Below are positions 35,160 to 48,262 of a stretch of DNA of 64,000 nucleotides, piece after piece. This DNA is from Apostichopus japonicus (Eukaryota > Echinodermata > Holothuroidea > Aspidochirotida > Stichopodidae): the NCBI RefSeq assembly GCF_037975245.1, contig NC_092562.1, forward strand, positions 3,364,001 through 3,428,000, read 5' to 3'. Position numbers and translations under genes: made by a program. How positions within the stretch are numbered: the stretch's first letter is position 1; each line of letters starts with the position of its first letter. The notes under the pieces were generated by a model, which made no database searches, was not told the DNA's origin, and worked only from the letters and a program-made list of their open reading frames with translations.

Positions 35160-37885
35160 CAGTCCAACTCATTGATACTTGGCAGTGGGTTGCAGATCCA
35201 GAGTCCTTTAGGTACAAGATTCAGCTGTTTGGTGTTGTTTAGCTGTTAGCTGTTTAGGGACTCAGCTTTTGAGTTTATGTTCACAGTACATCACTGTTTA
35301 CATATTATACCTTGACATCTATCACCGTTATAAATGGGATCAAATTATTGCCAAAAAAATATATATATAAAAAAATATCTCAATCACAGTGCATGCCAAT
35401 ACTGATTGTTTCTGTGTCTCCGTTTAGTTAGTAAGGTCATTGTCATTAAATATTAAAGGGCTATACCCGACGCATATATTCTACCTTTTTTGATACTAGC
35501 CCCATGTGATCATGATTTTGTCGACGTAAAAAATCATCTCCGGATCAACATTAATGGACGCGTATATGGTCAATGACCTCGCATTTCTGATTTTATCTGT
35601 ATACGTAAATATGATAAAAAAAATGTAGCAGGAAATGTCACTTTTGCACAGTAGGCCGATATATTATACTATCTATCCTGTGGGATATCCCACTTCAATA
35701 ACCGGTAGCCTTTTACTCGAAAGTATATGACGCAATTCGTGGAATTGATAGTGTGTGTTTACAAAGTTAAATACCAACAAATCACAGGATGGGATTTGCA
35801 TATCGAATTTAAGATGTCCTGCAGTGATGATCACTTTAGAGTACGTAAGCGTACCACTGAAATGAATACATATAGAAGCCACTTCCCGCTTGTCGCTTGC
35901 AGCAAATTGAAGATCAAAAGCTCACCAGAAAGCGTCACTACCTACACTGCTATTTTACGTATAGAGTCTTAACGTAGGGTCATGTGACGTGCTCTCAGAT
36001 GCTATACTAATGTATTATTTAACTCTTTAAGAATTTCGTAGACAACGCTACTATAACGGGCATTCACGGTAAAATTTGAGAATAATATTTGGATGGTAAC
36101 GTTGTTCAGATTTACTTTCCGTCTCATAAAAAAAAGCTTGATCTGTATGAACCCTGGCTACAATATAGAACATCTAATGTCAGAGTCTTATCGATTGCTT
36201 ACGCGCTTATTTACGTGCAAAAACGGCAAGGGGCCTTGGAGCAACTAATCCCGTCGTCTGCTTCTCGTGTCTATGTACATTTGCGTACAGTCCTAATAAG
36301 CTGCGCGCGCTCCACGTGGAGTTCGATTTAAAAAACAACAACAACAACAATTCTCAAAATGGCAATTTTGGAATTGAAAATTGCGGTAAACATTGGAAAA
36401 ATATACCACTTAGCTAGAAATTCCATTGTTCGCATATATCTTCACCAGGAATGTGGTAGCTATATGAGATCATAGCATTAGCTGTTGAAGAATATACATT
36501 CAAGGAGTACAATAAGAGTTGAGTGCCACAAAGGAGTACGTCACATTCCACTCCATGGTTAGTACGATATTTAACCCGTGTCCCCATTGACGTAGTCGGT
36601 CCAGGTTAGTGTATACGTCGATGGGACTTGTTACTGCAGGTGCACTATACTATTATCCCATTCCTACCGGCACCCTTTGATTGTTGCTGTATATACTCCT
36701 CCCATTAGGACACTTTTAATGAAGACGTATAACAAAAGATAATTTAGATAAAGAGTTTCGGTGGAATGATTCTAAAGGTCATTTTTCACTAGTTTCTCCC
36801 TCTCCCCTTTTTTTATTGGCCTAATAATTTTAGGGGCTCACCCATTTTAGGACCTAACTGGAACCAATAATTGTGCAATTGTTCCAGTCGGCATTTAGCG
36901 GCTGCCTAGGTCTGTATGGTAGGTGAGCTTAGTGATCTGGATCGTCCCAAGATAGGGTTCGGTATACCTGTTCAGAGACTGACAAAATACACAACGTACT
37001 TAATATCATATATATTAATAATATATATAGTTAACCCTGCTCTCAAATTGCGAGCGTTTCATGATCTGATCGTGAGGCGCATCATTGAGTGTCGCGCGCG
37101 CAATAAACTGCGAAAAAACAGAGAGGGAACAGCCACCAGTGAGCTATTTACCATGTAACCAAAGTATTAGCCATGCAGGGTTAACAAGCAGTGTATGTTT
37201 GGCAAATATAGACTTGTAGTGATAAGAAGAATTGGTCTAAAGAGACGTTATAAACATTTATGGGCCAGATATTGCATTAGTATACTGTCCTCTCTATGAC
37301 TCCGATTAGAGCCTATACACAGAATACAGAGGATGAGAGGGACGGGGGGGGGGGGGAGTGGGGGGCGCTGGAGACGACTGGTATCCGAAAAGCTATGTAT
37401 CGGAATCAGTTCCCAAATGAATTACTCCAACAACGTTAATGTTACCGTGGATGGAAACTCATATCATTGATAAATTTTTGATTCTAGAATGTAATACTTG
37501 ACATGACTGAACCCATGCGAGAGAGAAGAAAAGTAAAGAGGATAGAAAACACTTCTCACACAAAAATTATCCGTGGGAAGGTTTCATCACCCAGGTTACC
37601 AGAACCGAGTTTGTAAATAAAAATAAAGGGCGCAGTATAACGTGACGTCAACCAGTTTGACAGTCGGTTACATTGTAGTTCACAAAAGCAGATGTAAATA
37701 TTTATTCTACTCTTAAACTATTAGTATAACCCGAGGATCCTAGTTGGGAGACGTCCATGGACGAAACTTGTGAAACGTCTTTTAAGGTTAGACATTCTAA
37801 ACTTTATTATAGTAGTGATTTGTAGTAGCTTCATTGACTACAAAGTATAGGGAAATATTTTATAAATAGACGAATACGTAATATT
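35160..37885. other. Non-coding stretch without supported gene
   Basis: A 12-bp palindrome CTCCACGTGGAG with a central E-box lies at 36310-36321 next to alternating GCGCGC. A G run is at about 37345-37357, and TGACGTCA is at 37643-37650. Open frames at 35727-36331 and 36916-37158 have no recognisable domains. Confidence 0.45.
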
Positions 37886-37887
37886 GT

Positions 37888-38060
37888 GACGCATCTTCCG
37901 CCGATAGAAAGCCTTTACATATGCACTTTGATATTATATGTCGGGTTCACCTTTAACACACAGCCTGATTAACATCTTCCGCCGCGATAGAAAGTCTTTA
38001 CACTGCAGCACTTTGATGTATGTGTATCGCGTTACCTTTGCCACACCGCCTGGTTAACCT
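37888..38060 (+). repeat. Diverged tandem duplication, about 85-bp unit
   Basis: CATCTTCCGCCGATAGAAAG..CTTTACA..GCACTTTGAT.. recurs as CATCTTCCGCCGCGATAGAA..CTTTACA..GCACTTTGAT, each ending in a CACA/GCCTG(A/G)TTAAC segment. Confidence 0.88.
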
Positions 38061-39583
38061 ACTGTCCCGAATTAGAATTGAAGATAAAGTGGCCTACATG
38101 GCTCGATACTTTAGTCCATAAAAATACTACACGATATGGGCAGGAATTCTCAGCAACTTTATCAAAAGATTTCATTCCTGTCCGTATAGAAATAAAACGG
38201 CCCACACACTGACACCAACCGGGTATGTTGGTCATTAATGGAGGGGGGGGGCGGGCTTCAAAGTCCCAAAAGATTTGTCTGTTCTCCCGCCCCCCCCCCC
38301 CCAATAAAAAACCACACATTGTTTCTCTGCCTGCCTCTACCCCTTAAAAAGAAGTATTGTTATGCTCCTGTTTTATCATGAATTATGATGAAAATATATG
38401 TTTCCTAATAACGCCAATAAAGCATTAATAATGTGGTGTGGGACACAGCATTTTCTACAGGCCGAGCCTTGCATATATAAACTATAGCCTATTGTAATAT
38501 TTTTTATTATATTTTATTATTTAGACTTGAACAAGTCAAAATGGGACATCGTATAGTCACACAAAAAAAGGATTAGGCTATTATAACGTGTTTCTTTATT
38601 TAATAAAATTATGTTTATTTTCTGTAGCAGAAATAGATTTCCTCATATTGTTGCAAGTAAATAATTGAAGTTCATATCACATATATAACCTTACACCTGC
38701 ATTGGTTTCATCGTCAAGCCATTTGTTTACAATCACTTTGGAAACACGGAGAGAAAAACAAACAGAAAATTAAGGGTTTCACCATATAGCGGTATACTCA
38801 TGACATCACAAGCTGAGAATATGTATCTGATCAACCTTACATATAATATGTATCTGTCAATTGGAGCAGGTTTCATTGCAAATTTGAGGCAAGTTGTTCA
38901 TCACAAAAACTCTCTCTACATGTGATGGTTTGGGACACAGCATTCTCCTTTAATGTATATAGCAATATACAGCGATAATGTTTATCGCCAAATTTCTGGG
39001 AATCTTATACAAATGTATACAATGCCCGATAAATCAAGAAGTGATATAAATTTATACTGCGTTTCTTTCTTAGAAATCGTATACATTTTACTATACGTTT
39101 CTCTTTCTAACATAGTCCCCTTTATGATCCTCCAGTCACGAGACACAGCAGTTGTGGGTGAAGTGCGTCATATCTATATATTCTCCCTAAAGTACTGATA
39201 ACAGTGTGTTTACACGAATCTGGAATGGGATTGATTAAAATCCAGACTACTCAATCAGGTACATAGTTGAGAATCCTGGCTTTCATGAACCTATTCCTTC
39301 AAACAGGTTTTCCTTTCCTGTCTTATCTCTTGAAAAGAACGATTTGATATAAGTGAAAATACTATATATCTCTCTCTCCTTGTTGTTTTGTTTTAACTTT
39401 TAATTTTGATTACCAATCGATCAGGTCCGATTTATCGACACGTAATCCACATGTATCTCTTTATTATGCATGTTGGGTCTGCCTTAAATAGAAGCCCTGA
39501 CTATACAGGAACAGCGTTCTGCTGATGTCACATATATGCAACAGCATAGTCCTATACTACGGTATGACCTAATTGGAACACTC
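38061..39583. other. Non-coding stretch without supported gene
   Basis: Contains G and C runs at about 38242-38250 and 38289-38302. No exon or RNA gene could be supported. Confidence 0.45.
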
Positions 39584-39589
39584 GGAGAC

Positions 39590-40210
39590 TATGGAACGCC
39601 AAAAGTACGGTACCACAGCTGACGATGATTAGATCATTTTTAAATGGTTATATTGTCATTTTGCGATAATAAACTGATTACATACGATGATATACTGATT
39701 AAACACGTAAATATACAGAAAATACACGAGGATAATAAGAAACTACACTATGATGATAAAATTCTACAAGATTAAAATGAAAAAAGTACATGTTAATAAT
39801 AATAAATTATACGTCTATAATAAGAAATTACACGATTATAATAAGAAAGTACACGATGATAATCTAAATTGCTTACGATAATTAGCGCTGTGTTTGCATA
39901 TGCGTATGCATATATATGAGATTTTCATGCATATGCATACGCGTGTTCATACGGATGTGCATACGCTCGTGTTTTATATCGTAAGCAGTTTTAATAGTAT
40001 CGTGTATCCGATTATTATCAGCGTGTATTTAGTATTATTATTGCGGACGTTATTATTATCATCGTGTTAAACCTAATTATAACCGTGAAAACGTTTAGTA
40101 GGCTACATTATGGTGTATTTCCTGCGATATGTTATCATGCAAATTGATGATATCATTATCACATAATATCAAATTATCATGATCGGTTGTGATCTTTTTG
40201 GCGTTCCATA
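39590..40210. mobile_element. Large fold-back element with TATGG ends and 6-bp TSD
   Basis: Left end TATGGAACGCCAAAA and right end TTTTGGCGTTCCATA are exact inverted repeats, flanked by GGAGAC at 39584-39589 and 40211-40216. Nearly the whole 621 bp is one inverted repeat. The left arm carries several about 23-bp units of the type AAGAAATTACACGATNATAAT. The right arm carries their complements, and the arms continue through TTGCTTACGATA / TATCGTAAGCAG to a centre near 39925. No open frame is present. It shares end type and duplication length with the element at 28775-29196. Confidence 0.85.
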
Positions 40211-40216
40211 GGAGAC

Positions 40217-43200
40217 ACCTCCCTTACCCTGGACTACGGTTGTTGGACCAAATTCTCCAAGACCAAGCCTTATCTTGACGCGTTACCATGGTGTCATTCT
40301 GTAGGTGCTGCGCCCCTTGAGCAGAGTGACGCTGTTCTATGAATGCGAAATAAACGCTCCACATTTAGGACTGTATTTGCAAATTAACTAATAAATTGTG
40401 TGGATACCGGTACTTATCTTTCTCGGACTATATCAGTTCACAAAAGGTTGAATGGAACAGTCTGTGAAAGGTCAATACAATTCTAGACGAGTAGAACTTA
40501 CTGTCATCTTTCGGATGTAACATACCAGACATATTTTCCTAATTTGGATCATGACGTAATCTGAGGCCTTCAGCCTTTTTCTTATGCACGCACAAAGCTG
40601 GCTCCGTGCATAATCGGATAACCCGAATACTGTTGTAAGCACTGTACTGGTAAGCTATTGCCACAGAGTACAGTCTAACATGGGGAGTCGGAACCGGGGT
40701 GGGCGGTGGGGCCGCGGGGGGGGGGGGGGGTGGTGTGCTGAGGGTGCAGACGCGCATGTGCCCATATAGGTTTGTGGGGAAAAAACTTCAATAGTGCCCC
40801 TTCTCATAAAAAGACGTGCCACTTGTGGGCATTTATCCATTTATGGAAATAAATAGAACACTTGTTGTCATGTAAAAAAGTGCTGACCCCCCCCCCCCCA
40901 TAAAAATAATTATTACTGGAACCTCTGTGGTTCCTTATGCAGTGATAATCCGTTTTGTCGGGAAAGTTTTGAGGTAACTTTATGGAGTCTACGGCCTCAA
41001 ACATAAGTCACATATTATATAAGTCACATGTCGGACTGCACCTCGCCTGTATGCTTTCCCCCGTCACATTTTCGGCTGGCACCTGCTGTTTACTCCGTCT
41101 TTCAGGATGCAATGTTAGCTAATTACACGATTTTTGATAATGTAGGCTATGTCACACGAGTACTGTCATTGACACTCGGGTAGCCCACATCAGCTATTTG
41201 TTTTCGCGATAAAAATCAATTTTTCTTAAACACTTGCTGATTGTTTTACTTTGACAGTTTTTCACATACATGGTTGAAATCAGGTCAATTGGACCACAAG
41301 GAGCTAACGGATCGATAGCGATGGGAAAAGTTCTGTTTCCAATTTAGGAAGGTGTTATTTTTATCTGGGATCCTATTAATGGGGAAACGTAATTGTCTGG
41401 GAACTACCTCTAGATACGCACGTTATTTCACAGTTAACTCGTTTGAAAAAAAAAAAAAGATCCAGGGTTTACATAGTCCTGATTTCATGTAAGGATATTC
41501 GGAAAAGACCATCTAGGGAAGACAATATCCCCTGGGAGCTGATATGCATATTTCTACGCAAGACAGTTTCTAGGGTGTAACCATGACGCGCGCAACACTC
41601 ACATAACGCGCTGACTGAATGCCACTCACGATATTATATATGTGTAGTGTTATAGTCCGGGAGCTGGTCCCTGCTCATACAGTGTGTTATGCCAGAATGC
41701 GTAACTTATTCGCACTTCCTTAAAATAATATATATATATAAAACCGTCGAAGTGACGCCATCAACACAGTAAACCATTAACAAGTCGTCGCTGTAAAGTG
41801 CTATACATAAAGAACTGAATTAACCTGTCTAGCAGTATTATACAGTACCGGTACCATACTGTAGATTCTGCATTCATGTTAGTCATAAACTGATTCCTGT
41901 TTCCTCAGACCACGGCCCCGAGTTCTTTTCTGAATGATTATTTTTAGTCGTTCATTCAATGAGTGCATGGGTTTTTGAGACAGAACGAGGGAATCGTCTA
42001 TAACACGGCGTTGAACTCTCTCTCCACCTCTGTTACATCGAACCTACAACCCTGGACAAAACCAAACGTGGACAAAACCAAACGAACGACCACCGTTAGT
42101 AGGCCTACACAGACACGCCGTCTGACGGATACACCGCATATTATTACCAAATCTATGCTCTGATGGAGTGAACCTCGCTTGCAGCATGCATCATTGTCCG
42201 CAAATTGGCTAAAGACACGTGTCGACCGAGTGAAACTCAGTCACCTTGTGATGTCCTTTACAATTGGAACCGTGGTTTTGGATTCCGGCCAACCAAGTCA
42301 AAACGGTATGCAGAGAGTAAGCGTATAAGCAATTCTGTACTGTAAGTAAATTTCAAAACTTGGTAGATGCGTCGGGGTTGTGGATTCAGTTAGTTCTATT
42401 CGGCATTAGTTACAGACATATTTTGTACCAGGAAGGAAGGTGAAGCTACGTACAGCCAGATAGATAAATATCGTCTGGAGCAATCGATGTGATGAAGCAC
42501 AGCTAGGCAATCACAATCAACAAATATTTAGCAGATCGATGTAATTATCTCAGTGCGGTAAAGCTCATTAAGTTAGTATATATAGCACAACGTTGAATCG
42601 GATGTAGTGAATGTCTATACGGGAGCCTACACTGCGAACCGCCAACTGTTTAGACGACGACTCTGAGGGGATCGGGGGGGGGGGGGGTGAGGGGTGGACG
42701 ACGGGGACCAAGTTGTGCATCAAGATGTAATTAAAGCTTGCGACTTTATCGAAGGCAGGCAACAAGAACAACTGCAGGCTGATATCGAATCATCTAAGTT
42801 TTGGATATGTGTGTATGTTAATATCATTTGTTTGGTTGATGACAAGCCTTACAGGAATTACAATAACATAATTAGCATTAAAGCTTAAAGCTCGGGAGTC
42901 TTTCAAATGTATAATCCATAACAACCTCGCGTATATGTTTCCTGTCTTAGTTGCGGAGTGTATGAAATACAAACGTAATATCACATAATAGATAATGGAA
43001 ACTAAGACAAATCCGTACATGCAGCTTGCATACTCTGCGCTGCGGGTCAATGCCTTGTAAGATACTGGTCAGTGATCTCCACTCTCGACATGGTATCACA
43101 CCCTTAAAACAGAGAGTGGGGAAGTGTGCGGGTCAAACAATTGACCCAACAGGGGCCATGATAAGAAAAACTTCAATATCAGACATATCGCCTGCTGGGA

Positions 43201-43250
43201 GGGCATACTTCCAGTTAAGTAACGCCTCCCATCAATAGCAGGTAAACAGT
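40217..43250. other. Non-coding stretch without supported gene
   Basis: A strongly G-rich segment at about 40680-40740 includes a 14-to-16-base G run and CCGCGGG. There is a C run at about 40888-40900, a direct duplication GTGGACAAAACCAAAC at about 42053-42084, and a G run at 42676-42687. No exon supported. Confidence 0.45.
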
Positions 43251-43280
43251 ACATACAGCGCGTGCTGACTGTTTAGAGGG

Positions 43281-43319
43281 CGTGCTGCTGTTTCTCATTT
43301 CGTGCTGCTGTTTCTCATT
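43281..43319 (+). repeat. Short tandem duplication
   Basis: CGTGCTGCTGTTTCTCATT occurs twice, one base apart. A diverged third start, CGTGCTGACTGTTTAGAG, precedes them. Confidence 0.9.
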
Positions 43320-45040
43320 CCAGGGCCTCGGGGAGATTAGCTTTACGCTAACAGATGATACCCTTTAATGTGAAATAAATTAATTCGCTACAACTAAAAA
43401 GCCACCGATTATTTCAGCCAGCAGCCACTGACTAACCAACTACCATGACCTAGCTTTCGAAAGTGGGCAATAGGCCCATAGTCGCACAACTGACCCCGCA
43501 CACAGATGAGCGCATTCCGAGCGACCATGGTTTCTATATTCACGACCGTGTGCTCGTTTAGGTCCCATGGAAATGTATATTCCCGTGATTGGTTATATCT
43601 GCTGAAACTGGACAGTTGTCAAGAATATCATTACTAAATCATATTGAGTTTCCATACTGAAGTCGGTGCAACTATAGAACAGGCTTAACTCCTACACTAC
43701 CCGACTTTCCACGGTTTTCCATGTTACGTCGGTTGAGTTGTGTTGACTCTCGAATACTATGGTAGGTGCGTGACAACACGGTTGGGTTCAGTTGCGTCTT
43801 TTTTTCAGGCGGGCAGTCTGCGGCAAAGTACTCGATAACTATTACTAGCCTTCCTGAACGATGCAGTATGCCATATAGGGTAGTAGAACCCACAATGTCA
43901 TTCTCAGAATGACATTATCAACGACAAGATCTAACTAGTTGTTACTCTCAGCCCTTTTTTTCAGCTTGCAGGAATGACATGATCTTAGTGCTTGAAGTCA
44001 AAGGCATTCTATTTTACAACCTTCTTGCCCCTCCCCCTCCCCCCCCCCGCCCACTCACATACCAAAGAGCGAAATGGCGGATTGCAGTGCTGGAAACCAA
44101 CAGGTCTAGCCAGCCTTGATGATAAAGAATGTATCAACTTGGGCCCTTGATGCTGTAATGCTGTTTCAGCATGCTAGCTTTCAATGGGTTGCTATCATTA
44201 CTTACAACTATTCATTCAGTTATATTACGAGGGCTTGTTCTTTTTACTCTGTTAGTGTTAATACTGGTCATAAACTGCAAAATGTTTGCTAACTTATAGG
44301 AACAACTTTGCTGGATTTTGACAGACACTATAATATCAAGACTTTAGATTAGTAGCTAATTATTGACCCGTGACGCGTATATAATGCAAAAAAAAAAGGT
44401 TGTCGGGTTCAACTGTTTTTGCATCAAATATGTGGTTATATATAACGTGACCGAACCTAAATAACTAAAATACCAGAAAACCCATAGAAATTGTATCAAC
44501 AATAAAGGTCACACACACACACACTGACAGATACACAAACGAAAACCCCGGTATACTTGTAAATTAGTCAAACTTAATTAAACAATACAATAGATGCTAT
44601 TGTTACACTAACACTCAATGGCAGTCAATATTTAGTGATTTACTGAACTGTACCACTTTAACAAAATGCACGTCCGGTCTAGGGGGAAGGGGGATGAAGT
44701 ATACTTAGTGCATATTTTGCTTCGATCGTGGACTAAAAATTTGGTACTTATTGAGATCAGTGATTTCAACTAAATACGGAATCCTTGGCGGATCTGAAAT
44801 TAGGAGTGGTCAGAGGGCGAGGGTACGGTAACAACATCTATATAGTGAAATTTATTGATGTGAAAATTATTGAGGTCTTAATTGCTTCCCCAACCACTGG
44901 TATATGGCCCGGGTAGGCCTCAGTATTCAAACTCCCGGTCGTGACCATTTTTACGGGCGCCAAAATGTTTTGGAGAGTCTGCAAAATGTTCAGTAAAAAA
45001 TTACTTAGAAAGTATATAACAACATGTTGCAAACTACAAC
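43320..45040. other. Non-coding stretch with a small hairpin
   Basis: AATGTCATTCT and AGAATGACATT (43894-43916) form an 11-bp stem with a single-base spacer. A C run lies at about 44038-44050 and a short (CA)n at about 44510. No gene supported. Confidence 0.5.
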
Positions 45041-45044
45041 AATA

Positions 45045-45955
45045 AACTATAATAATCTGGTATTTGGCCAACAAGCACTACCCGTCCAGATTCATGGCAC
45101 CGAAATGGGTACCAAAATGGCCCCATCTCTGGCAAACATCTTTTTTGGAAACTTCGAGAAAGAATTCTTATACTTTTCATTGACGATATCTTCATGATAT
45201 GGACCCGTGGTGATGCACTCTCCATTGATGACATAAACTCGTTTCATCACACATCCCATGTAGACGTTTCTATAGACATGACGTTTACCACTGTGACCCT
45301 ACAAAATGGCTCACTCAAAACAGACTTGTTCAATAAACCCACGAACAAGCACAACTTTACCTCTTACCAAGCAGTTGCCATCCACGTCATTGTACCAGAA
45401 ACATTCCATACAGTCAAGCGTTGCGCATTCGACGCATTTGCTCATCTGTAGTTGATTTTGATTGTCGCACCAAAGAACTGTCACAACACCTTCTCAACCA
45501 ACAGACAGTATTTTCGGGGTTTTATTGAAAATGCCATCAAAAAGGCCAAAAGCAAACCCCGTATTGAAACAGTGACATACAAAACTCGTCAAACAAGTTC
45601 CAAAAGGTTAACATTGGTTACTGAATTCCACAAGGCTGGTCTCCCACCTGCATTAGCAAATATCATTCAAAACAATTTTCATATACTTCAATGAAGCGAA
45701 CGTCTGAAATCAGTTTTCTCAGAGCCACCTGTCATTTCATTTAGTACAAGACCTAGAAACCTACTGGACAGTTTAGTTCGGACATCTTTTTAGTATATAT
45801 GACATCCCATCTGGGGCAAACAAAACAGGTAAACAAAAACAGGATCATCGCCCTGTAAACAAAATTGCCAAACGTGCTTACGTGTCGATCCTACTGCTGG
45901 GACCTTTCATAACAACCAAGCTACACACACGTTCCGAATGCGGTAGAAAATAAAC
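45045..45955 (+). pseudogene. Decayed Penelope-like element reverse transcriptase
   Basis: Joining frames across several frameshifts gives recognisable Penelope-like reverse transcriptase blocks in the usual order. These are QIHGTEMGTKMAPSLAN (45087-45137), the catalytic FIDDIFMIW (45176-45202), [13 protein letters not shown] (about 45300-45342), [13 protein letters not shown] (about 45366-45415), then a linker ending FSTRPRNLLDSLVRT (about 45740-45783). The aspartate pair of the RT active site is kept. Upstream RT motifs are missing. There is a deletion just before FIDD, stops interrupt every frame, and no GIY-YIG endonuclease motif is visible before the (TA)n tract at 45967. It is a dead, truncated copy of a retroelement. 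The window's hammerhead-like repeats may come from the same class. Confidence 0.88.
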
Positions 45956-45966
45956 TGCCTGTCTAA

Positions 45967-46080
45967 ATATTCATATATATATATATTCATATATGTATAC
46001 ATATATATATATATATTATATAATATATATATATATTATATATTATATAATATATATATATATATTTATATTAATATAGC
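45967..46080. repeat. (TA)n microsatellite
   Basis: Alternating TA with TATTATATAATATA variants directly after the Penelope-like fragment. Confidence 0.95.
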
Positions 46081-46188
46081 CTATATATAATATTTTACAA
46101 TATTTCGAAGATAAAAATTAAAGCGACTGTTTATTTCAAAACGTATAGTGTGAATACAAGGTTCCGCGTACGAATACAGAGTCATGAG

Positions 46189-46568
46189 CAAGGGCGTAGG
46201 AACCGGGGGGCTGGGGGGGGGGCGCCAGCCCCCCAGTGAAAAATATGGAGGGGCGGAAGTATCATTCCGCCCCCCCCCCCCGCTTCGCAAGTCAGAAAAC
46301 CCCTTTTTCATTTCCAAATGAGAAAAAAATCTCATTTGGAGCACCAAATTGCATCTAAGGCCAGGTGAAAATGCAAAATTATATACAAAATGGAGTGGGC
46401 GGGTTGAAGTGTGCTATATTGCACCAAATTGCATCTGAGGCCACCTGGAAATGCAAAAAAAAAAATCCAAAGGGGAGGGGGACACCCCCTCCCCTTAGAC
46501 CCCTCCCCCAGGCCGGCCATCGGTCTTCAGCCCCCCCCCCCACTCAAAAGTACCTTCCTACGCCACTG
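46189..46568. mobile_element. hAT-type MITE family A, copy 3
   Basis: Ends CAAGGGCGTAGGAA and TTCCTACGCCACTG with identical 8-bp flanks GTCATGAG (46181-46188 and 46569-46576). Structure and sequence are very close to copy 2, including the internal hairpin and the duplicated GCACCAAATTGCATCT segment. All three copies lie in the same orientation. Confidence 0.93.
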
Positions 46569-46576
46569 GTCATGAG

Positions 46577-47500
46577 TATTAGTACATGACTTTTATTCTT
46601 GCTGAGTTCGATTACAAACCCATATATATACGGGTACCCGGAACGAGTATAGACAACTGGATATGAGTACCATACGAATTGAGAGCCGACTCAAGTACTC
46701 CAAGTCTTGAACTCAGCCAACTGATTATGATAATATCTTGAATGACCTATACAAGCTACAGCCTGTGTTCGACAGTTCTGCATAAGTATATTTGGTATAC
46801 CCTTCTAAATTTAATAATAAAATTGCAACGACCCTCTCACTTGAACGAGTATAATAACTGAATAATGCCACTGGTATACTTTTTGCTCAAACCCTGCATA
46901 TATTCGAGGGTCACATGACATTATCGCGGGTGAGTGAGATAATATGTGGACAACCTGTTTCAGCTAAAAAATATAAGTACCCTGACATTCCTTATACAGA
47001 CTTTGGTAGTTTAACTATTAGATACATCACTACCAGCACTTTATAGAAGGTTAACCGGTCGTGATCTGCTGAAATTTTGAAGTGTATTTAAGTTTTCCTC
47101 TTAAGAAAAAGGGCAGTATCACTTTACTTGAGTTCTACTGAGATATTAAGATAATGAGTCATAAACTAACCAGTCTATTAATTAACCTTCTTACAAAAGT
47201 TTCTTAAATTTCGGGTTTTCTCCTTGGAAATTTGAGGTATTAAGTATTAACCGCAACACTAGTGAGTGGTTTTGGATAATATTAACTTGAATTAACATTT
47301 TCCCAAAGTTACAACTAACTATTACTTTAAATAATATGACAGTAAGCAAACTAAGGTATTCTCCAACATTCTTTTCATAAATGAACATTAAAATATTGAG
47401 CATATGCTTTCACCTGCGGGCACAACGTATTCCTTGTATGTATTATTAATTGCATGTTTATACACATGTATATATACATGTATATCAACATACGTATATG
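46577..47500. other. Non-coding stretch without supported gene
   Basis: AT-rich unique sequence. No exon, RNA gene or repeat boundary could be supported. Confidence 0.45.
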
Positions 47501-47502
47501 AA

Positions 47503-47685
47503 CACACACACACACACACACAAATATATATATAATATATTTACATATATGTGTGTATATATATATATATATATGCCATATATATATATGCCATATATAT
47601 ATATATATATATGCCATATATATATGCCATATATATATATGCCATATATATATATGCCATATATATATATATGCCATATATATAT

Positions 47686-47727
<42 letters not shown>

Positions 47728-47735
47728 ATATATAT
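47503..47735. repeat. Composite (CA)n, (TA)n and GCCATA array
   Basis: A (CA)n run (about 47503-47521) leads into (TA)n. From about 47575 there is a higher-order array in which TATATATA blocks of varying length are punctuated by GCCATA about eight times, ending with one reversed ATGGCATA. The regular spacing resembles a young minisatellite and not a CRISPR array, since no unique spacers exist. Confidence 0.93.
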
Positions 47736-47739
47736 ATTT

Positions 47740-47820
47740 AAAGCGGGAGGCCCGGGTTCGAATCCCGGTGGAGGCTGGAAGTTTTTTCACTGTTCTGGAA
47801 TTTCCTTCACATGACGTTTT
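47740..47820 (+). mobile_element. tRNA-derived SINE, 5'-truncated sense copy
   Basis: Begins within the tRNA-like part (AAAGCGGGAGGCCC) and includes the B box GGGTTCGAATCCC. It continues GGTGGAGGCTGGAAG, then the tail CACTGTTCTGGAATTTCC. It forms the left arm of a tail-to-tail inverted pair with the next copy. Confidence 0.9.
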
Positions 47821-47824
47821 CAAT

Positions 47825-47952
47825 AAAACGTAATGTGAAGGAAAATCCAGAACAGTGAAAAACTTCCAGCCTCCATCGGGATTCGAACCCGGGCCTCCCG
47901 CTTTGTACGCGGACACCCTAACCACTAGGCTATGGACGAGGCTCGAAACAGG
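47825..47952 (-). mobile_element. tRNA-derived SINE, longer antisense copy
   Basis: On the minus strand this copy is more complete. GCCTCGTCCATAGCCTAGTG with GGTTAGGG supplies the A box region, then CCGCGTACAAAGCGGGAGG, the B box GGTTCGAATCCC, and the same body and tail. It gives the best view of the family head. The tRNA cloverleaf does not close properly and the tail is unrelated to tRNA, so this is a SINE and not a tRNA gene. Confidence 0.9.
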
Positions 47953-48093
47953 TAAGGAAGGTCGTAATTTCACTGTAGGCGTTTGACACCTGTATCGAAC
48001 AATACTAGTTCTGTTCGTGGTGACATATTTTGCCTTACTCTAGAGATCAAACATGATGCAAACCAACTCGAAAATTTGCGATTCCTAAAGCCG

Positions 48094-48262
<169 letters not shown>

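Noticed and set aside
47551-47741. Regularly spaced repeats resembling a CRISPR array
   Set aside because: The spacers are only (TA)n of varying length and the DNA is eukaryotic.
47825-47952. Possible tRNA gene
   Set aside because: A and B boxes are present but the acceptor arm does not pair and the same tail follows other copies, so it is a SINE.
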